From positions 1 to 64,000 of the forward strand of contig CAJTOI010000004.1 in NCBI GenBank assembly GCA_910577925.1: DNA of 64,000 nucleotides. The letters are read 5' to 3'. Below are positions 7,193 to 16,798 of the stretch, piece by piece. The first letter of the stretch is position 1. Every line of letters starts with the position of its first letter. The position numbers were made by a program, and so were the translations under genes. The notes beneath the pieces were generated by a model. The model searched no databases. It saw nothing but the letters and a program-made list of their open reading frames with translations, and was not told where the DNA came from. The stretch is from an uncultured Roseburia sp. GTDB lineage: Bacteria > Bacillota > Clostridia > Lachnospirales > Lachnospiraceae.

Positions 7193-9894
7193 TCCATTAC
7201 CTCCTTTATCACACTGCTGAAATTATCCTGAAAAATCGAACTTGTAAACGTATTCTCGTATAATTCTCTTGCATTCTTTTTCACAATCCCCAGCTGCTGC
7301 CTTTCACTGATCACCGCTACAAGCTTATCGTAAAGCATATCTGCATTACCGCTCTCAAATAAATAACCATTCTCACCATCAGAAATCAACCCATTGAACG
7401 CCGTGTTGGTTGAACAAATACATACCTTGGACATCATAAGACCCTCTGCAACAAATGCAGGTAATGGGTCATCTACAGAAGAACATATAATACAATCTAC
7501 CTCCCGATAAAATTGCTTTAAATCATCATGGCTAATCTGAGGAATATAATATATGTTTTCAGGATATTGTTCCCGTAATTCCATAATTTCATTATAAATT
7601 TTCCTGTCAACAACTCCTCCGACAAAGATAAAAATACTTTGCCGCAATAATTCCTCCGGCAGTTTCTTTATTGCTGCAATCAGAATATCCTGCCCTTTCC
7701 TGGAGATAATCTGCCCAATATTTGCAAATGCAATTTTATCTTCGGGGATATTCCAATGATCTCTTTTTAAATCATCCCCAATTTTATCCGAATAATCATC
7801 CAGCCCATATAATAAAATCTTTGAAGAATATCGGGGTCTGTATTCCAAAATTACTTTTTGGGCGTAATCTCCTCCACAATACAAGTGAATATTATTTCCT
7901 ATTGTCTCGGGCAACACATAACGCAGCCAATTGTCGTATCCCATTCTGCTGTCATGTACCCACCACAAAACAGGTATATCTGTCTTTCCTAACACTTTTA
8001 TAACCTGCCACAGACAAACAGTACATGTGATCACAAAATCAAAATCATATGCTATTCGAATATATTCAAAATCAGAAAATAGCTCCGGTTCAATAATAAC
8101 CGGAACATTATTTCCCAAATAAGTCTCTCTTAACGGACCATCGGATGGTGATACCACCAAAACATCATAATCCATTTTTTTCAGACACTCAACTGCCTGT
8201 ACTAAAACCAACGGAGCTCCTGTAAGTGATAATTCATGTGTAAACACTAACACTCGCTTCTGTCCTGTTTCTTTTACATTATTCAATCCGAAAACTCGAA
8301 AGCTTTCTCTCAGATATCTGCGATAACTCCTCTGTGCATAATGCATCTTTTCCGCCGAAGCCTCAATAAAATCACCATATTCACTCAGAAAATGCCAAAA
8401 ATATCCGCTGCATCGCATCTCCCTTAAGTTCTGTTCTATTTTTACCTCATCATCATCTTCCACATACCATTTTTCTATCTCGCTGTTCACCCAAACAGCA
8501 CTTTGAGCCGCATATTCACAAATAATATCTTTTTTTCTACATAAAAAGGAGAGCTCCACAGCAAATTGCCATGCCGCCCATATAGATGGATGCATCGGAA
8601 ATATCTGTTCCCATATCTCTTTTCGCACTGCCAAACAATATGATGTCAAATTTATAGCTTTACGGCTCATCCATGCCAGATCAAATTCAGAAGATATACT
8701 CTGCTCTCTTCCCTTCAGATAGTTTGACGTCAGGGCAAGCGAGTTTAAATCTCCTCCGGCATATACTAACCTAGGCTCTTCTCCCTCTGTAGCTACCTGC
8801 GGACAGGCAACCTTTACTTCCTGCTTATGAAAAACAGCAATCAATCTCTGTACATTCATTCGATTTATCCACTGCACCTGATCACTAAACAGAATTTGCA
8901 CTTCACAGCTGCTCTCTTTTGCCAGTTTTTCTATACTTGCAGTATAGCTTCGCTCCCGCTCAATTATTGTCACATCCGATATTCCCATTTCAGAACACCA
9001 ATCTATAAGCACCCCTATGTGCTCCCTCTGCGCTGCAATCACAGTTCTTTTATCGTGATAGGATATTCCGATTTGTGAAATTAACTGCTTAATCCTGTTT
9101 AAATCTTCCTCTATAATTAAAAATTCTATCGAACACGGTTCTTCTACATCTGTCATTTCAAAAGCAAACTGGTTATATGAATTTGTTCTCGTAACCCGTC
9201 CTGTCCATTTTGTATATTTTGTAATATTTCTCTGTATTAAAGGTATTAATTTTTTCTCTTCATTCGCATTCCTGAATGCCCCCGCCTTCAATAATAAAAT
9301 AAGCGGTATATGTCCGATTTTCCAATCATCTTCTATGCAGCGCATAAATAATTCTCGTAATAAGGTATCCAATTCTGTACTAATTGTATTATCTATAATT
9401 CTGCTCAATTTTTCTCTGTTAAAAATAACTGCTCTTCCACTGCAAAGCGATTGAAACATAGCAATCTGCTCATATTGGGGTTTTAACTCATAATAATAAA
9501 CTTCTTTCTTATTTCCATCTCCTCTGCACTCATCCGCATATGCCAAATCACAATTATGAGTCTCACAAAAGCGTACATATTCAAGCAATGAATGGTCAAA
9601 AAGCATGTCACATCCATCCATTATATATATAAACTCTTCCTTTGCACTTTTTACCAAATCAGCAATCTTTGAACGAACATTAACTTCCTCTATATCAGAA
9701 AGATTTATCTCTCCAGAATACTGAAAAAAGTATTTTTTATTAACATAAACAGTCCTAAAATTTGTATATATCTGCTTCTTTAAGCTAAGCAATGCATGAT
9801 TCAAATCATATCCAATTACGATCACCAACACAGATAAGGATAATTTTTTATCAATTTTTTTTATTTCCAACAATTGATTTCTAATAAGATTCAT
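7189..9894 (-). CDS. Two-domain glycosyltransferase (degenerate GT2 plus GT4)
   Basis: The 901-residue protein has a GT2-like N-terminal half (about 18-300), where the metal-site equivalents read DGCDM and AYAD, so its activity is uncertain. A linker follows, then a GT4 domain at about 550-895. The GT4 half shows THELSLTGAPLVL (donor-side glycine loop), GQIISRKGQDILI and the acidic region FVAEGLMMSKVCIC where the E-x7-E motif is expected. Such fusions usually add two successive sugars or pair one active and one scaffold domain. It is cytoplasmic and probably membrane-associated, and sits 2 bases after a small coiled-coil gene. Confidence 0.8.
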   Translation of the reverse strand: MNLIRNQLLEIKKIDKKLSLSVLVIVIGYDLNHALLSLKKQIYTNFRTVYVNKKYFFQYSGEINLSDIEEVNVRSKIADLVKSAKEEFIYIMDGCDMLFDHSLLEYVRFCETHNCDLAYADECRGDGNKKEVYYYELKPQYEQIAMFQSLCSGRAVIFNREKLSRIIDNTISTELDTLLRELFMRCIEDDWKIGHIPLILLLKAGAFRNANEEKKLIPLIQRNITKYTKWTGRVTRTNSYNQFAFEMTDVEEPCSIEFLIIEEDLNRIKQLISQIGISYHDKRTVIAAQREHIGVLIDWCSEMGISDVTIIERERSYTASIEKLAKESSCEVQILFSDQVQWINRMNVQRLIAVFHKQEVKVACPQVATEGEEPRLVYAGGDLNSLALTSNYLKGREQSISSEFDLAWMSRKAINLTSYCLAVRKEIWEQIFPMHPSIWAAWQFAVELSFLCRKKDIICEYAAQSAVWVNSEIEKWYVEDDDEVKIEQNLREMRCSGYFWHFLSEYGDFIEASAEKMHYAQRSYRRYLRESFRVFGLNNVKETGQKRVLVFTHELSLTGAPLVLVQAVECLKKMDYDVLVVSPSDGPLRETYLGNNVPVIIEPELFSDFEYIRIAYDFDFVITCTVCLWQVIKVLGKTDIPVLWWVHDSRMGYDNWLRYVLPETIGNNIHLYCGGDYAQKVILEYRPRYSSKILLYGLDDYSDKIGDDLKRDHWNIPEDKIAFANIGQIISRKGQDILIAAIKKLPEELLRQSIFIFVGGVVDRKIYNEIMELREQYPENIYYIPQISHDDLKQFYREVDCIICSSVDDPLPAFVAEGLMMSKVCICSTNTAFNGLISDGENGYLFESGNADMLYDKLVAVISERQQLGIVKKNARELYENTFTSSIFQDNFSSVIKEVME

Positions 9895-9896
9895 TT

Positions 9897-10301
9897 TTAC
9901 CTCCCTGTGAACTTATATCGTAGTCTTCTCACCAAAACTGCTATCAGTTGCTTTGTTCCTGTATTATCCAACGATCTTTCTTCCAATTTTCTTGTTAATT
10001 CAGCTATCTCTTTTCCCTTCTCTTCTATATCTCTTACTAATTTATCTATTTCCTTACTTTTCTCTTCTGAATCTCTTACTAACTCATCTATTTCCTTTCT
10101 CTTTTCACTTAATTTTCCCTTTAAAGCCGTATATTTATTTTCTATCTCATACAAATCTCTCTGTTCCTTATTATGAAGGCTTTCATAAAAATCTGCCCGC
10201 TCTGACAATTCATCCAATTTCATAGCATTTGACATTTCCTCTTTTTTATATGCTAATAATTGATTTTGAGCTTCCAGTAATTGCTCTTCTATTGAAATCA
10301 T
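9897..10301 (-). CDS. Small coiled-coil protein between glycosyltransferase genes
   Basis: The 134-residue protein is almost entirely predicted coiled coil and has no catalytic motif. Residues 67-108 are three 14-residue repeats of the type KxKEIDxLVRDxEE. It ends with the basic, amphipathic stretch LIAVLVRRLRYKFTGR, like the tails of several glycosyltransferases here. It overlaps the SDR gene upstream by 4 bases and ends 2 bases before the GT2-GT4 gene, so it is co-translated. A scaffold or molecular ruler that brings the GTs to the membrane is plausible but unproven. It could also be a detached tail of a former GT. Confidence 0.7.
   Translation of the reverse strand: MISIEEQLLEAQNQLLAYKKEEMSNAMKLDELSERADFYESLHNKEQRDLYEIENKYTALKGKLSEKRKEIDELVRDSEEKSKEIDKLVRDIEEKGKEIAELTRKLEERSLDNTGTKQLIAVLVRRLRYKFTGR
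9978..10103 (-). repeat. Three 42-bp tandem repeats coding a 14-residue coiled-coil unit
   Basis: The protein units are KRKEIDELVRDSEE, KSKEIDKLVRDIEE and KGKEIAELTRKLEE, in register at 42 bp. Copy-number change would lengthen or shorten the coiled coil in frame. Confidence 0.7.
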
Positions 10302-11218
10302 TTCCTCTCCTCACATGTATTCTGAATTAAATAATTATAATACTTCTCCATCCCTTCTGATAAGCTCAGTAAATCCTTTTTATAAATTTCTTTAATTCTT
10401 CTATTATTTAATATATTCTTAGAAGCATCAATATTTCTTGCTTCTAAATACTCAATTTTCAACTGCGGGAACCACTTTTTTGCAATAGTTATTATATCTT
10501 TCTGCGACTTTCCCTCTCCTGTTCCAATATTAAATATTTCCGTTTTTCCGGAATAAACTGCGATTCCGTATAACATTTCACAGGCATCAGAAATATATAT
10601 ATAATCCCTTATAACATTGCCTTCTCCCCATACTTTGAGCGTTTGATTTCCCATTCCACACTTCAAAACGGCATCAATAAATCCTACACCCTTTCCATAA
10701 TCCTGTCCTGGTCCATATGGATTCGCAATTCTTGCAATTTTCATATTAGTGCCATCCAGCTGATTAAATATTCGTATTGTATTTTCAATACATACCTTCA
10801 AATTTCCATAATGATTAATGGGCATTGTAATACACTCTTCGGAAATCGGCATTATCTCCTGTTTCCCATAAACAGTACCACCAGACGACAGAAAAACCAG
10901 TTTGATTTTTTTTCTTTTGATTATCTCAATAAGTTTCACTGTTTGTATAAAATCCTTTTCATAGCCCTGTAAATATTTTGTCTCAGAATTTCCTGGATTT
11001 ATCGTACAAATACAATGAAATACAATATCTATTTCATCCGTATATTTTTCCAGAACACTGTCATCAAAAAAGTCTCCTGCAACATAGCAAACCCCATTTC
11101 TGGGTTTTATTGGCATTTGCAAATCAAAGCTGATGACAAACTCACCCTTGTTTACCAACATATCTGCAAGGTTTTTGCCAATAAACCCATTTCCTCCTAA
11201 TATTAAAACACGAAGCAT
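10298..11218 (-). CDS. NAD-dependent epimerase/dehydratase (SDR, UDP-glucose 4-epimerase-like)
   Basis: An extended short-chain dehydrogenase of ~306 residues. GGNGFIG near the N-terminus binds NAD; the catalytic Ser region is LSSGGTVYG and the Tyr-x3-Lys motif appears as HYGNLK. The later NPYGPGQ and RDYIYISD blocks are typical of GalE/RfbB relatives. It probably interconverts a nucleotide sugar such as UDP-Glc/Gal or UDP-GlcNAc/GalNAc, which would also feed the mutase two genes upstream. I chose ATG 11218 with GGGAGAAG upstream over a TTG at 11248. Exact substrate cannot be read from sequence. Confidence 0.82.
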   Translation of the reverse strand: MLRVLILGGNGFIGKNLADMLVNKGEFVISFDLQMPIKPRNGVCYVAGDFFDDSVLEKYTDEIDIVFHCICTINPGNSETKYLQGYEKDFIQTVKLIEIIKRKKIKLVFLSSGGTVYGKQEIMPISEECITMPINHYGNLKVCIENTIRIFNQLDGTNMKIARIANPYGPGQDYGKGVGFIDAVLKCGMGNQTLKVWGEGNVIRDYIYISDACEMLYGIAVYSGKTEIFNIGTGEGKSQKDIITIAKKWFPQLKIEYLEARNIDASKNILNNRRIKEIYKKDLLSLSEGMEKYYNYLIQNTCEERK

Positions 11219-11229
11219 TTCTCTTCTCC

Positions 11230-13080
11230 CTATCCAAACAGTTTCCAATACATCTTTCCCAAGGTTCTTCTGATTCCACTTTCCTGCGGAAATAGTTTCA
11301 TCAATAATAGTCTCGTTCTCTTAAATGCTCTGGCTTCAATAACATTCTCAACTGTTACTGTCTGCCCGCCCTTGTTTCGTATTCCGTCTAAAATCTGCTC
11401 ATAGTATGGTGTTCTCCGTGCCACATCCCAAAACATATAGCCAAAATCTTCATCCGGTTTCATCCAAGGTTTTAAAAACCCTGCATAATGGATAATGTAT
11501 GGATTCTTCCGCGCATTTTCATAAGCATCCAAGATATAATAGGGTGCATATTTTATCACTTTCTGCCATCGAAAATGATCACAGTCAAAAATCATATTCC
11601 ACGCCATATCCAAATACGTAACTCTGTCTTTACAAATCACGTTTAAAATATCCTGATCCGAAAAACGATAAATACCTGTATCAGACATTTCCAACAATTT
11701 TTCCACTGTAACGACTTTATTCATTTCCTGCACATTAAATACAAGTACTCCGGCCTGAAAATATTCAAACGGATTCTCTATACCAAGTGTATTCCTACAG
11801 TATTCTCGCATATCAGAAGTCTTCATATTGCATTGTCCGGCAAAATCCGGATCCAATACTGCTGCTATCAGATTATCTCCCATTTCTGTGTGATAAAGAT
11901 CCGCCACATCATGACAGATAATCATATCACAGTCTAAATATACTACCTTTGGATACATTTTTAAAATATCCAATATCAGGAAACGGTAAAACGTTTCCGT
12001 TGTGATATGCTCTTTTGCCTGCAGAATATATCCCGCTACCCTTTTACTTACATTAACAAAAGTAAACTTTATGTGATTCCTGCCCAATCTGTCATGAAAC
12101 ATTTTCTGACTGTCTGCCGTAATGTCCGTATGAAACACATATATCTCATATATATTTTCTGCCTTTGCATGCTCCACAACAGATTGTACACATGTATATA
12201 GTATTGGCACATATTTTTGGTTTGCCGCCAATACCACAGGCACAACATTTTCCGATGGCTCCTGCTTTATCTCTGTCTCTTCATCTGCATTATAAATTAA
12301 TGCTATCTGTATTTCTCCCAAACGATATTTTTTCTGTTTTTGTAAATACAGATAATAAATCCCTGTCATTCTTTCGCCCAGATGACCGGTAGTGCGATAT
12401 CCTTCCCGCGAATATTCACTCATATCCGCTCTCTTTTCGAATTCTCCCAAGACATCAAACAAAATAGCCGAATACTCCTGGAATAATTCTTTTTTCATAA
12501 TAAACATATTGCAGGGATAAAATGTTTTTCCATCAAAAAATTCCGCTGCGGTTTCACTCAAATATGAATATTTTTCTTTTATAATATCCAAAAAAAGTGT
12601 TACATCCTGTATATGGAGTTCCGGCGCTTTCCGGTAATGGTCATAGACGGTTCTGGCATTCATACAGCTTGCAGGTACTCCCTCTGCAATCAAGAAGTCA
12701 TAGTTTTCAATATATGAACGCATATCCGGCTCATTGAAATGCAGTTCCTGCATCGCTCTTTCGTCAAGATAATCATACTCGATAGTTCCCCAGTCAGATA
12801 CTTTAATCTTCTCGTTATTAAACGAGAAGAATCGGCGATAATGGCAAAAACCATAATAATCGGCCTCTATATTCTTCCATGCCCAGTACTGAGTTGTAAG
12901 TTCGCAATAAGACTTATTAAGCGAAGAGATATTTTCTCCCTGATTATCCCGATAAATTCCTTCTGTGGTCTCTCTCGTCTGAAAATCACTTCCCGCAATC
13001 ACATTGTACAGCAACGGGTTTTGCACCTTCATGGTATCACGATTCGGTGTATGTGTCACAAAAATTTTAATATCACTCAT
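11230..13080 (-). CDS. DUF4422-GT8 fusion glycosyltransferase (copy A)
   Basis: Residues ~4-245 match DUF4422 (VTHTPNRD, YCELTTQYWAWKN, YYGFCHYRRFF), a domain thought to be a glycosyltransferase. Residues ~285-560 are GT8, with VVLAANQKYVPIL at the start, the DxD motif in YLDCDMI and the late HYAGFLKPW motif (His ligand). GT8 enzymes are retaining transferases, often for galactose or glucose. The protein overlaps glf by 4 bases. It is a close paralogue of the gene at 14194-16023, on the other side of glf. A basic tail may bind membrane. Confidence 0.85.
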   Translation of the reverse strand: MSDIKIFVTHTPNRDTMKVQNPLLYNVIAGSDFQTRETTEGIYRDNQGENISSLNKSYCELTTQYWAWKNIEADYYGFCHYRRFFSFNNEKIKVSDWGTIEYDYLDERAMQELHFNEPDMRSYIENYDFLIAEGVPASCMNARTVYDHYRKAPELHIQDVTLFLDIIKEKYSYLSETAAEFFDGKTFYPCNMFIMKKELFQEYSAILFDVLGEFEKRADMSEYSREGYRTTGHLGERMTGIYYLYLQKQKKYRLGEIQIALIYNADEETEIKQEPSENVVPVVLAANQKYVPILYTCVQSVVEHAKAENIYEIYVFHTDITADSQKMFHDRLGRNHIKFTFVNVSKRVAGYILQAKEHITTETFYRFLILDILKMYPKVVYLDCDMIICHDVADLYHTEMGDNLIAAVLDPDFAGQCNMKTSDMREYCRNTLGIENPFEYFQAGVLVFNVQEMNKVVTVEKLLEMSDTGIYRFSDQDILNVICKDRVTYLDMAWNMIFDCDHFRWQKVIKYAPYYILDAYENARKNPYIIHYAGFLKPWMKPDEDFGYMFWDVARRTPYYEQILDGIRNKGGQTVTVENVIEARAFKRTRLLLMKLFPQESGIRRTLGKMYWKLFG

Positions 13081-14180
13081 TGTACCTTCAACTCCTCAAC
13101 TTTATCCAATGCCGCCTCAATTATCTTATCCATATCATAATATTTGTAGTTGCCAAGCCTTCCGCCAAAAATAATTCTTTTTTCGCCCCTTGCCAGTTCC
13201 TGATATTTCTCATACAGGGCATTATTTTTCTCATTATTGACAGGATAATATGGCTCATCTCCCTTGTGCCATTCGCTGGAATACTCCTTAGAGATAATTG
13301 TAAAGGGCTGCTTTCCATATTCAAAATGCTTATGTTCAATGATTCTCGTATAAGGCACTTCACGCTCTGTATAATTAACCACCGCATTTCCCTGATAATT
13401 ATCAGTCTCATGCGTCTCCTGTTCAAACCTTACAGATCGGTATTCCAGTACCCCTAACTTATAGTCATAAAATTCATCAATCATTCCTGTGTAAAGTACT
13501 CTTTGTATCATATCACCATTCTGGGCCACAAAATTATGATAATCGGTACCTAACCGTACCTCTGTACCCTCCAACAATTTTTCAATAATCTTTGTATAAC
13601 CGCCAATCGGTATACCCTGATATTTATCATTAAAATAATTATTATCATATGTAAAGCGCAGCGGAAGACGTTTAATGATAAAGGATGGCAACTCCTTGCA
13701 GTCTCTCCCCCACTGTTTCTCTGTATATCCTTTGATTAACTTTTCGTAGACATCCTTCCCGACCAAAGATAAGGCCTGCTCTTCCAAATTCTTCGGTTCC
13801 ATGATATTTAAATCTTCAATCTGTGACTGTATAATATTCTTTGCTTCCTGCGGGGTCACTATTCCCCACATTTTACTAAAAGTATTCATATTAAAAGGCA
13901 GATTATACAATTCATCTTTATATCTCGCAATCGGCGAATTAATGTAGTTATTAAATTCGGCAAATTGGTTAATGTAATCCCATATTTTTTTATTAGAGGT
14001 ATGAAAAATATGGGCACCATACTTATGAACATTGATACCGTTAATATTCTCGCAATATATATTCCCGCCAATATGCGGCCGTTTGTCAATCACAAGGCAT
14101 CTTTTTCCCATCTTTTTCATTTCATGGGAAAAAACTGCTCCATATAATCCACTTCCTACAATCAGATAATCATATTTCAT
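13077..14180 (-). CDS. glf: UDP-galactopyranose mutase
   Basis: A 367-residue flavoenzyme converting UDP-galactopyranose to UDP-galactofuranose in the cytoplasm. The FAD loop VGSGLYGAV is at residues ~7-15, followed by DKRPHIGGN and HKYGAHIFHT, both signatures of the family. The active-site region KQWGRDCKELP and the C-terminal GRLGNYKYYDMD are present. Length and motifs match functional mutases. Its presence implies that the polymer contains Galf, possibly added by one of the flanking DUF4422-GT8 proteins. Confidence 0.95.
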   Translation of the reverse strand: MKYDYLIVGSGLYGAVFSHEMKKMGKRCLVIDKRPHIGGNIYCENINGINVHKYGAHIFHTSNKKIWDYINQFAEFNNYINSPIARYKDELYNLPFNMNTFSKMWGIVTPQEAKNIIQSQIEDLNIMEPKNLEEQALSLVGKDVYEKLIKGYTEKQWGRDCKELPSFIIKRLPLRFTYDNNYFNDKYQGIPIGGYTKIIEKLLEGTEVRLGTDYHNFVAQNGDMIQRVLYTGMIDEFYDYKLGVLEYRSVRFEQETHETDNYQGNAVVNYTEREVPYTRIIEHKHFEYGKQPFTIISKEYSSEWHKGDEPYYPVNNEKNNALYEKYQELARGEKRIIFGGRLGNYKYYDMDKIIEAALDKVEELKVQ

Positions 14181-14193
14181 ATTTTCTCCTCTC

Positions 14194-16023
14194 TCACTTT
14201 AATCTCCAATATATTCCTCCAACAGTTCTTCTGATCCAGCTTCCCTGCGGTAAAATTTTCTTTGCCGTTCTGCGCACCATATCTACAAACATAACCTTCA
14301 CGCTGGGGGACTTTTCTTTTTGCCCGCACATATCATATAGAATCTGTTCGTAATAAGGCGTCGTACGTGCCACTTTCCAAAACTCTTCCGCAAAATCCTC
14401 TTTCGGATTTTTCCACGGCTTTATCGCTCCCGCATAATGAATGATATAGGGATTTTTTCTTGCTTTTTCATAAGCATCCATAATATAAAACGGAGCTGAC
14501 TTTATCACATAGTGCCATCGATAATGATTACAGTCCGTCACCATATTCCATTTCATATCAAGATAGGTTACCCTTCCTTCACATACAATGTTTAAAATAT
14601 CCTGATCCGAATACCTGTATATTCCAGTATCTGACATTTCAAAAAGTTTAGCGGTGGAAAAACTTTTTTGAAATTCCACCACATTTAATACCAGAACTCC
14701 TGCCTGAAAATAAGTAAACGGATCTCTTAGTTTCAATATTTCGTTACAATAACGTTCCGTATCCGGATTTGCTCCATTACACTGCCCGGCAAAATCCGGA
14801 TCCACCGCCGCTCCAAGCAGATTATCGCCAAGTTGTACATCAAACAGTTCAGCCACATCATGACGGATAATCATATCACAGTCAAGATACACCACTTTAG
14901 GATAATCTCCTAATATATCCGGAATGAGAAACCGATAAAATGTCTCCGCCGTAATATGTTCCTTTGCTTTTAATCGATATCCCGTGACACGTTTAAAAAC
15001 ATTTACAAATGTTATTGTCACATTTTCTTTCTGTAATTCCTGTAATTCCTTTTGGCAGTCTGCCTTAATGTCTGTATGGAATATATATATATCATACTGC
15101 CGTTTATCCGACACATAAAAAATGATCGAGCTTAAACAGATATATAAAATTGGTACATATTTCTCGTTTGCGGCCAATACAACCGGGACTGTCCCACTCT
15201 TTTTCCTTTTACAGACAGGCTCTTCATCCGTCTGCTCTATCAGTGCCATCTGTAGTTCCCCGAGACGATAACCGCCTTTCTTCTTTAAATACTCATAAAA
15301 AATACCGATCATCCGTTCTCCCAAATGTCCCGGGGTGCGAACCCCCTCCCTGGAATAACGGCTCATGTCGCTGCGTGACTCAAACTCCTCTAAAACGCTA
15401 AACAACATTTCCGAATATTGCTGGAATAACTCTTTCTTCATTATAAACATATTGCAGGGATAAAAGATTTTCCCCCGGATATAATCTTCTGCCGTATTGA
15501 CAATCGCCGGATATTTTTCCCGAAGAATGTCTATCATTAAATCTAAGTCTTTGATATGAAGTTCAGAAGCCTTTTGATAGTGCTGATATACAGATTTTGC
15601 CTGCAAAGCATTCATTGGAATTCCCTTCGCAATCAGGAAATCATATTTTTCAATGTACCGATGCATTGAATATTCATCCATCTGCAGTTCATTGCTTATT
15701 TTCTCATTAAAAACGGGATACACCAGACAGCCACAATCTGCCTCCTGCAATCTGACCGGATTAAAAGAAAAATACCTGCGGTAGTGACAAAAGCCATAGT
15801 AATCAGCATTCTGATTTTTCCATGCCCAATACTGTGTTGTCAGCTCACAATAAGACTTATTTTTAAATGAAATATTTTCTCCCGTATTGTCCAAAAGCAT
15901 CCCTTCCGGTACAGGTTCTGTCTGGAAATCGCTTCCTGCAATTACATTGTATATCAGCGGATGCCACACACACATCATTTTGCGATTTGACGTATGGGTT
16001 ACAAATAATTTTATTTTACTCAT
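14194..16023 (-). CDS. DUF4422-GT8 fusion glycosyltransferase (copy B)
   Basis: This is a paralogue of the protein at 11230-13080 over its entire length (609 versus 616 residues). The DUF4422 half has VTHTSNRK, YCELTTQYWAWKN and CHYRRYF; the GT8 half has VVLAANEKYVPIL, YLDCDMI and HYAGAIKPW. Divergence is greatest in the linker and the C-terminal ~40 residues, so acceptor specificity may differ while the donor is shared. It is the first GT gene after the ABC exporter genes and 13 bases upstream of glf. Confidence 0.85.
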   Translation of the reverse strand: MSKIKLFVTHTSNRKMMCVWHPLIYNVIAGSDFQTEPVPEGMLLDNTGENISFKNKSYCELTTQYWAWKNQNADYYGFCHYRRYFSFNPVRLQEADCGCLVYPVFNEKISNELQMDEYSMHRYIEKYDFLIAKGIPMNALQAKSVYQHYQKASELHIKDLDLMIDILREKYPAIVNTAEDYIRGKIFYPCNMFIMKKELFQQYSEMLFSVLEEFESRSDMSRYSREGVRTPGHLGERMIGIFYEYLKKKGGYRLGELQMALIEQTDEEPVCKRKKSGTVPVVLAANEKYVPILYICLSSIIFYVSDKRQYDIYIFHTDIKADCQKELQELQKENVTITFVNVFKRVTGYRLKAKEHITAETFYRFLIPDILGDYPKVVYLDCDMIIRHDVAELFDVQLGDNLLGAAVDPDFAGQCNGANPDTERYCNEILKLRDPFTYFQAGVLVLNVVEFQKSFSTAKLFEMSDTGIYRYSDQDILNIVCEGRVTYLDMKWNMVTDCNHYRWHYVIKSAPFYIMDAYEKARKNPYIIHYAGAIKPWKNPKEDFAEEFWKVARTTPYYEQILYDMCGQKEKSPSVKVMFVDMVRRTAKKILPQGSWIRRTVGGIYWRLK

Positions 16024-16047
16024 ACAATCTTCCCTAAAATTGTGAAT

Positions 16048-16785
16048 TTAGCAGCTCATATATGTGGCGCATACATCCATGACTTTTCCACTCATTTTGA
16101 CTCTGCCTCTGTCTAACCACAATGCATGATCACATATTTTCTTTACAGACTCTACGGAATGTGAAACATACAATAGTGTAGTTCCAGATGCAAGCATATT
16201 CCTCATTCTGCCCTCACATTTTTCCTGAAATTTATAATCCCCCACAGATAAAACCTCATCACAAATCAATATATCTGGCTGCACCATAGTAGCAACTGAA
16301 AACCCAAGTCTCGCAGCCATACCAGAGGAGTAATTTTTAATTGGCATATCTAAAAAATTCTGCAATTCTGCAAATTCAACAATCTCCTCGAATTTTTCCT
16401 TCATCAATTTCTCTGAATATCCCATGAGGGTTCCATTTAACAATACATTTTCCCGCGCTGTAAGTTCACCGTCAAAGCCAGCACCCAGCTCTATTAAAGG
16501 CGCTATCTTCCCTTCTACATATATAGTCCCCTTATATGGCCTTAAAATACCACATATCAATTTCAATAATGTAGATTTACCAGACCCATTCGTACCTACA
16601 ATTCCCCACGCTTCCCCCTGCCTGACCTGCAAATTCACATCCTGCAGTGCTAAAAATTCCTGAAACATTAATTCTTTTTTTAATGCCTTTATCACATATT
16701 CTTTCAAATTATTGACTTGCTGTGATGCGCGATTGAATCGTACCGTTGCATCTGACACCTCAATAACAGTCTTTTTGTTATCCAT
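16048..16785 (-). CDS. Polysaccharide ABC exporter, ATP-binding subunit (Wzt/TagH-like)
   Basis: The ATPase subunit of an ABC-2 exporter of lipid-linked polysaccharide. Walker A is GTNGSGKST, the signature YSSGMAARLG, Walker B ILICDEVLS with the family-typical SVGD following, and the switch His is in YVSHS. At 245 residues it lacks the C-terminal carbohydrate-binding domain of some Wzt proteins, so chain-end recognition is not expected from it. It follows its permease by 13 bases. It is related to the ATPase at 40479-41237 but is a distinct copy. Confidence 0.9.
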   Translation of the reverse strand: MDNKKTVIEVSDATVRFNRASQQVNNLKEYVIKALKKELMFQEFLALQDVNLQVRQGEAWGIVGTNGSGKSTLLKLICGILRPYKGTIYVEGKIAPLIELGAGFDGELTARENVLLNGTLMGYSEKLMKEKFEEIVEFAELQNFLDMPIKNYSSGMAARLGFSVATMVQPDILICDEVLSVGDYKFQEKCEGRMRNMLASGTTLLYVSHSVESVKKICDHALWLDRGRVKMSGKVMDVCATYMSC

Positions 16786-16798
16786 TTATGTCTCGCTC

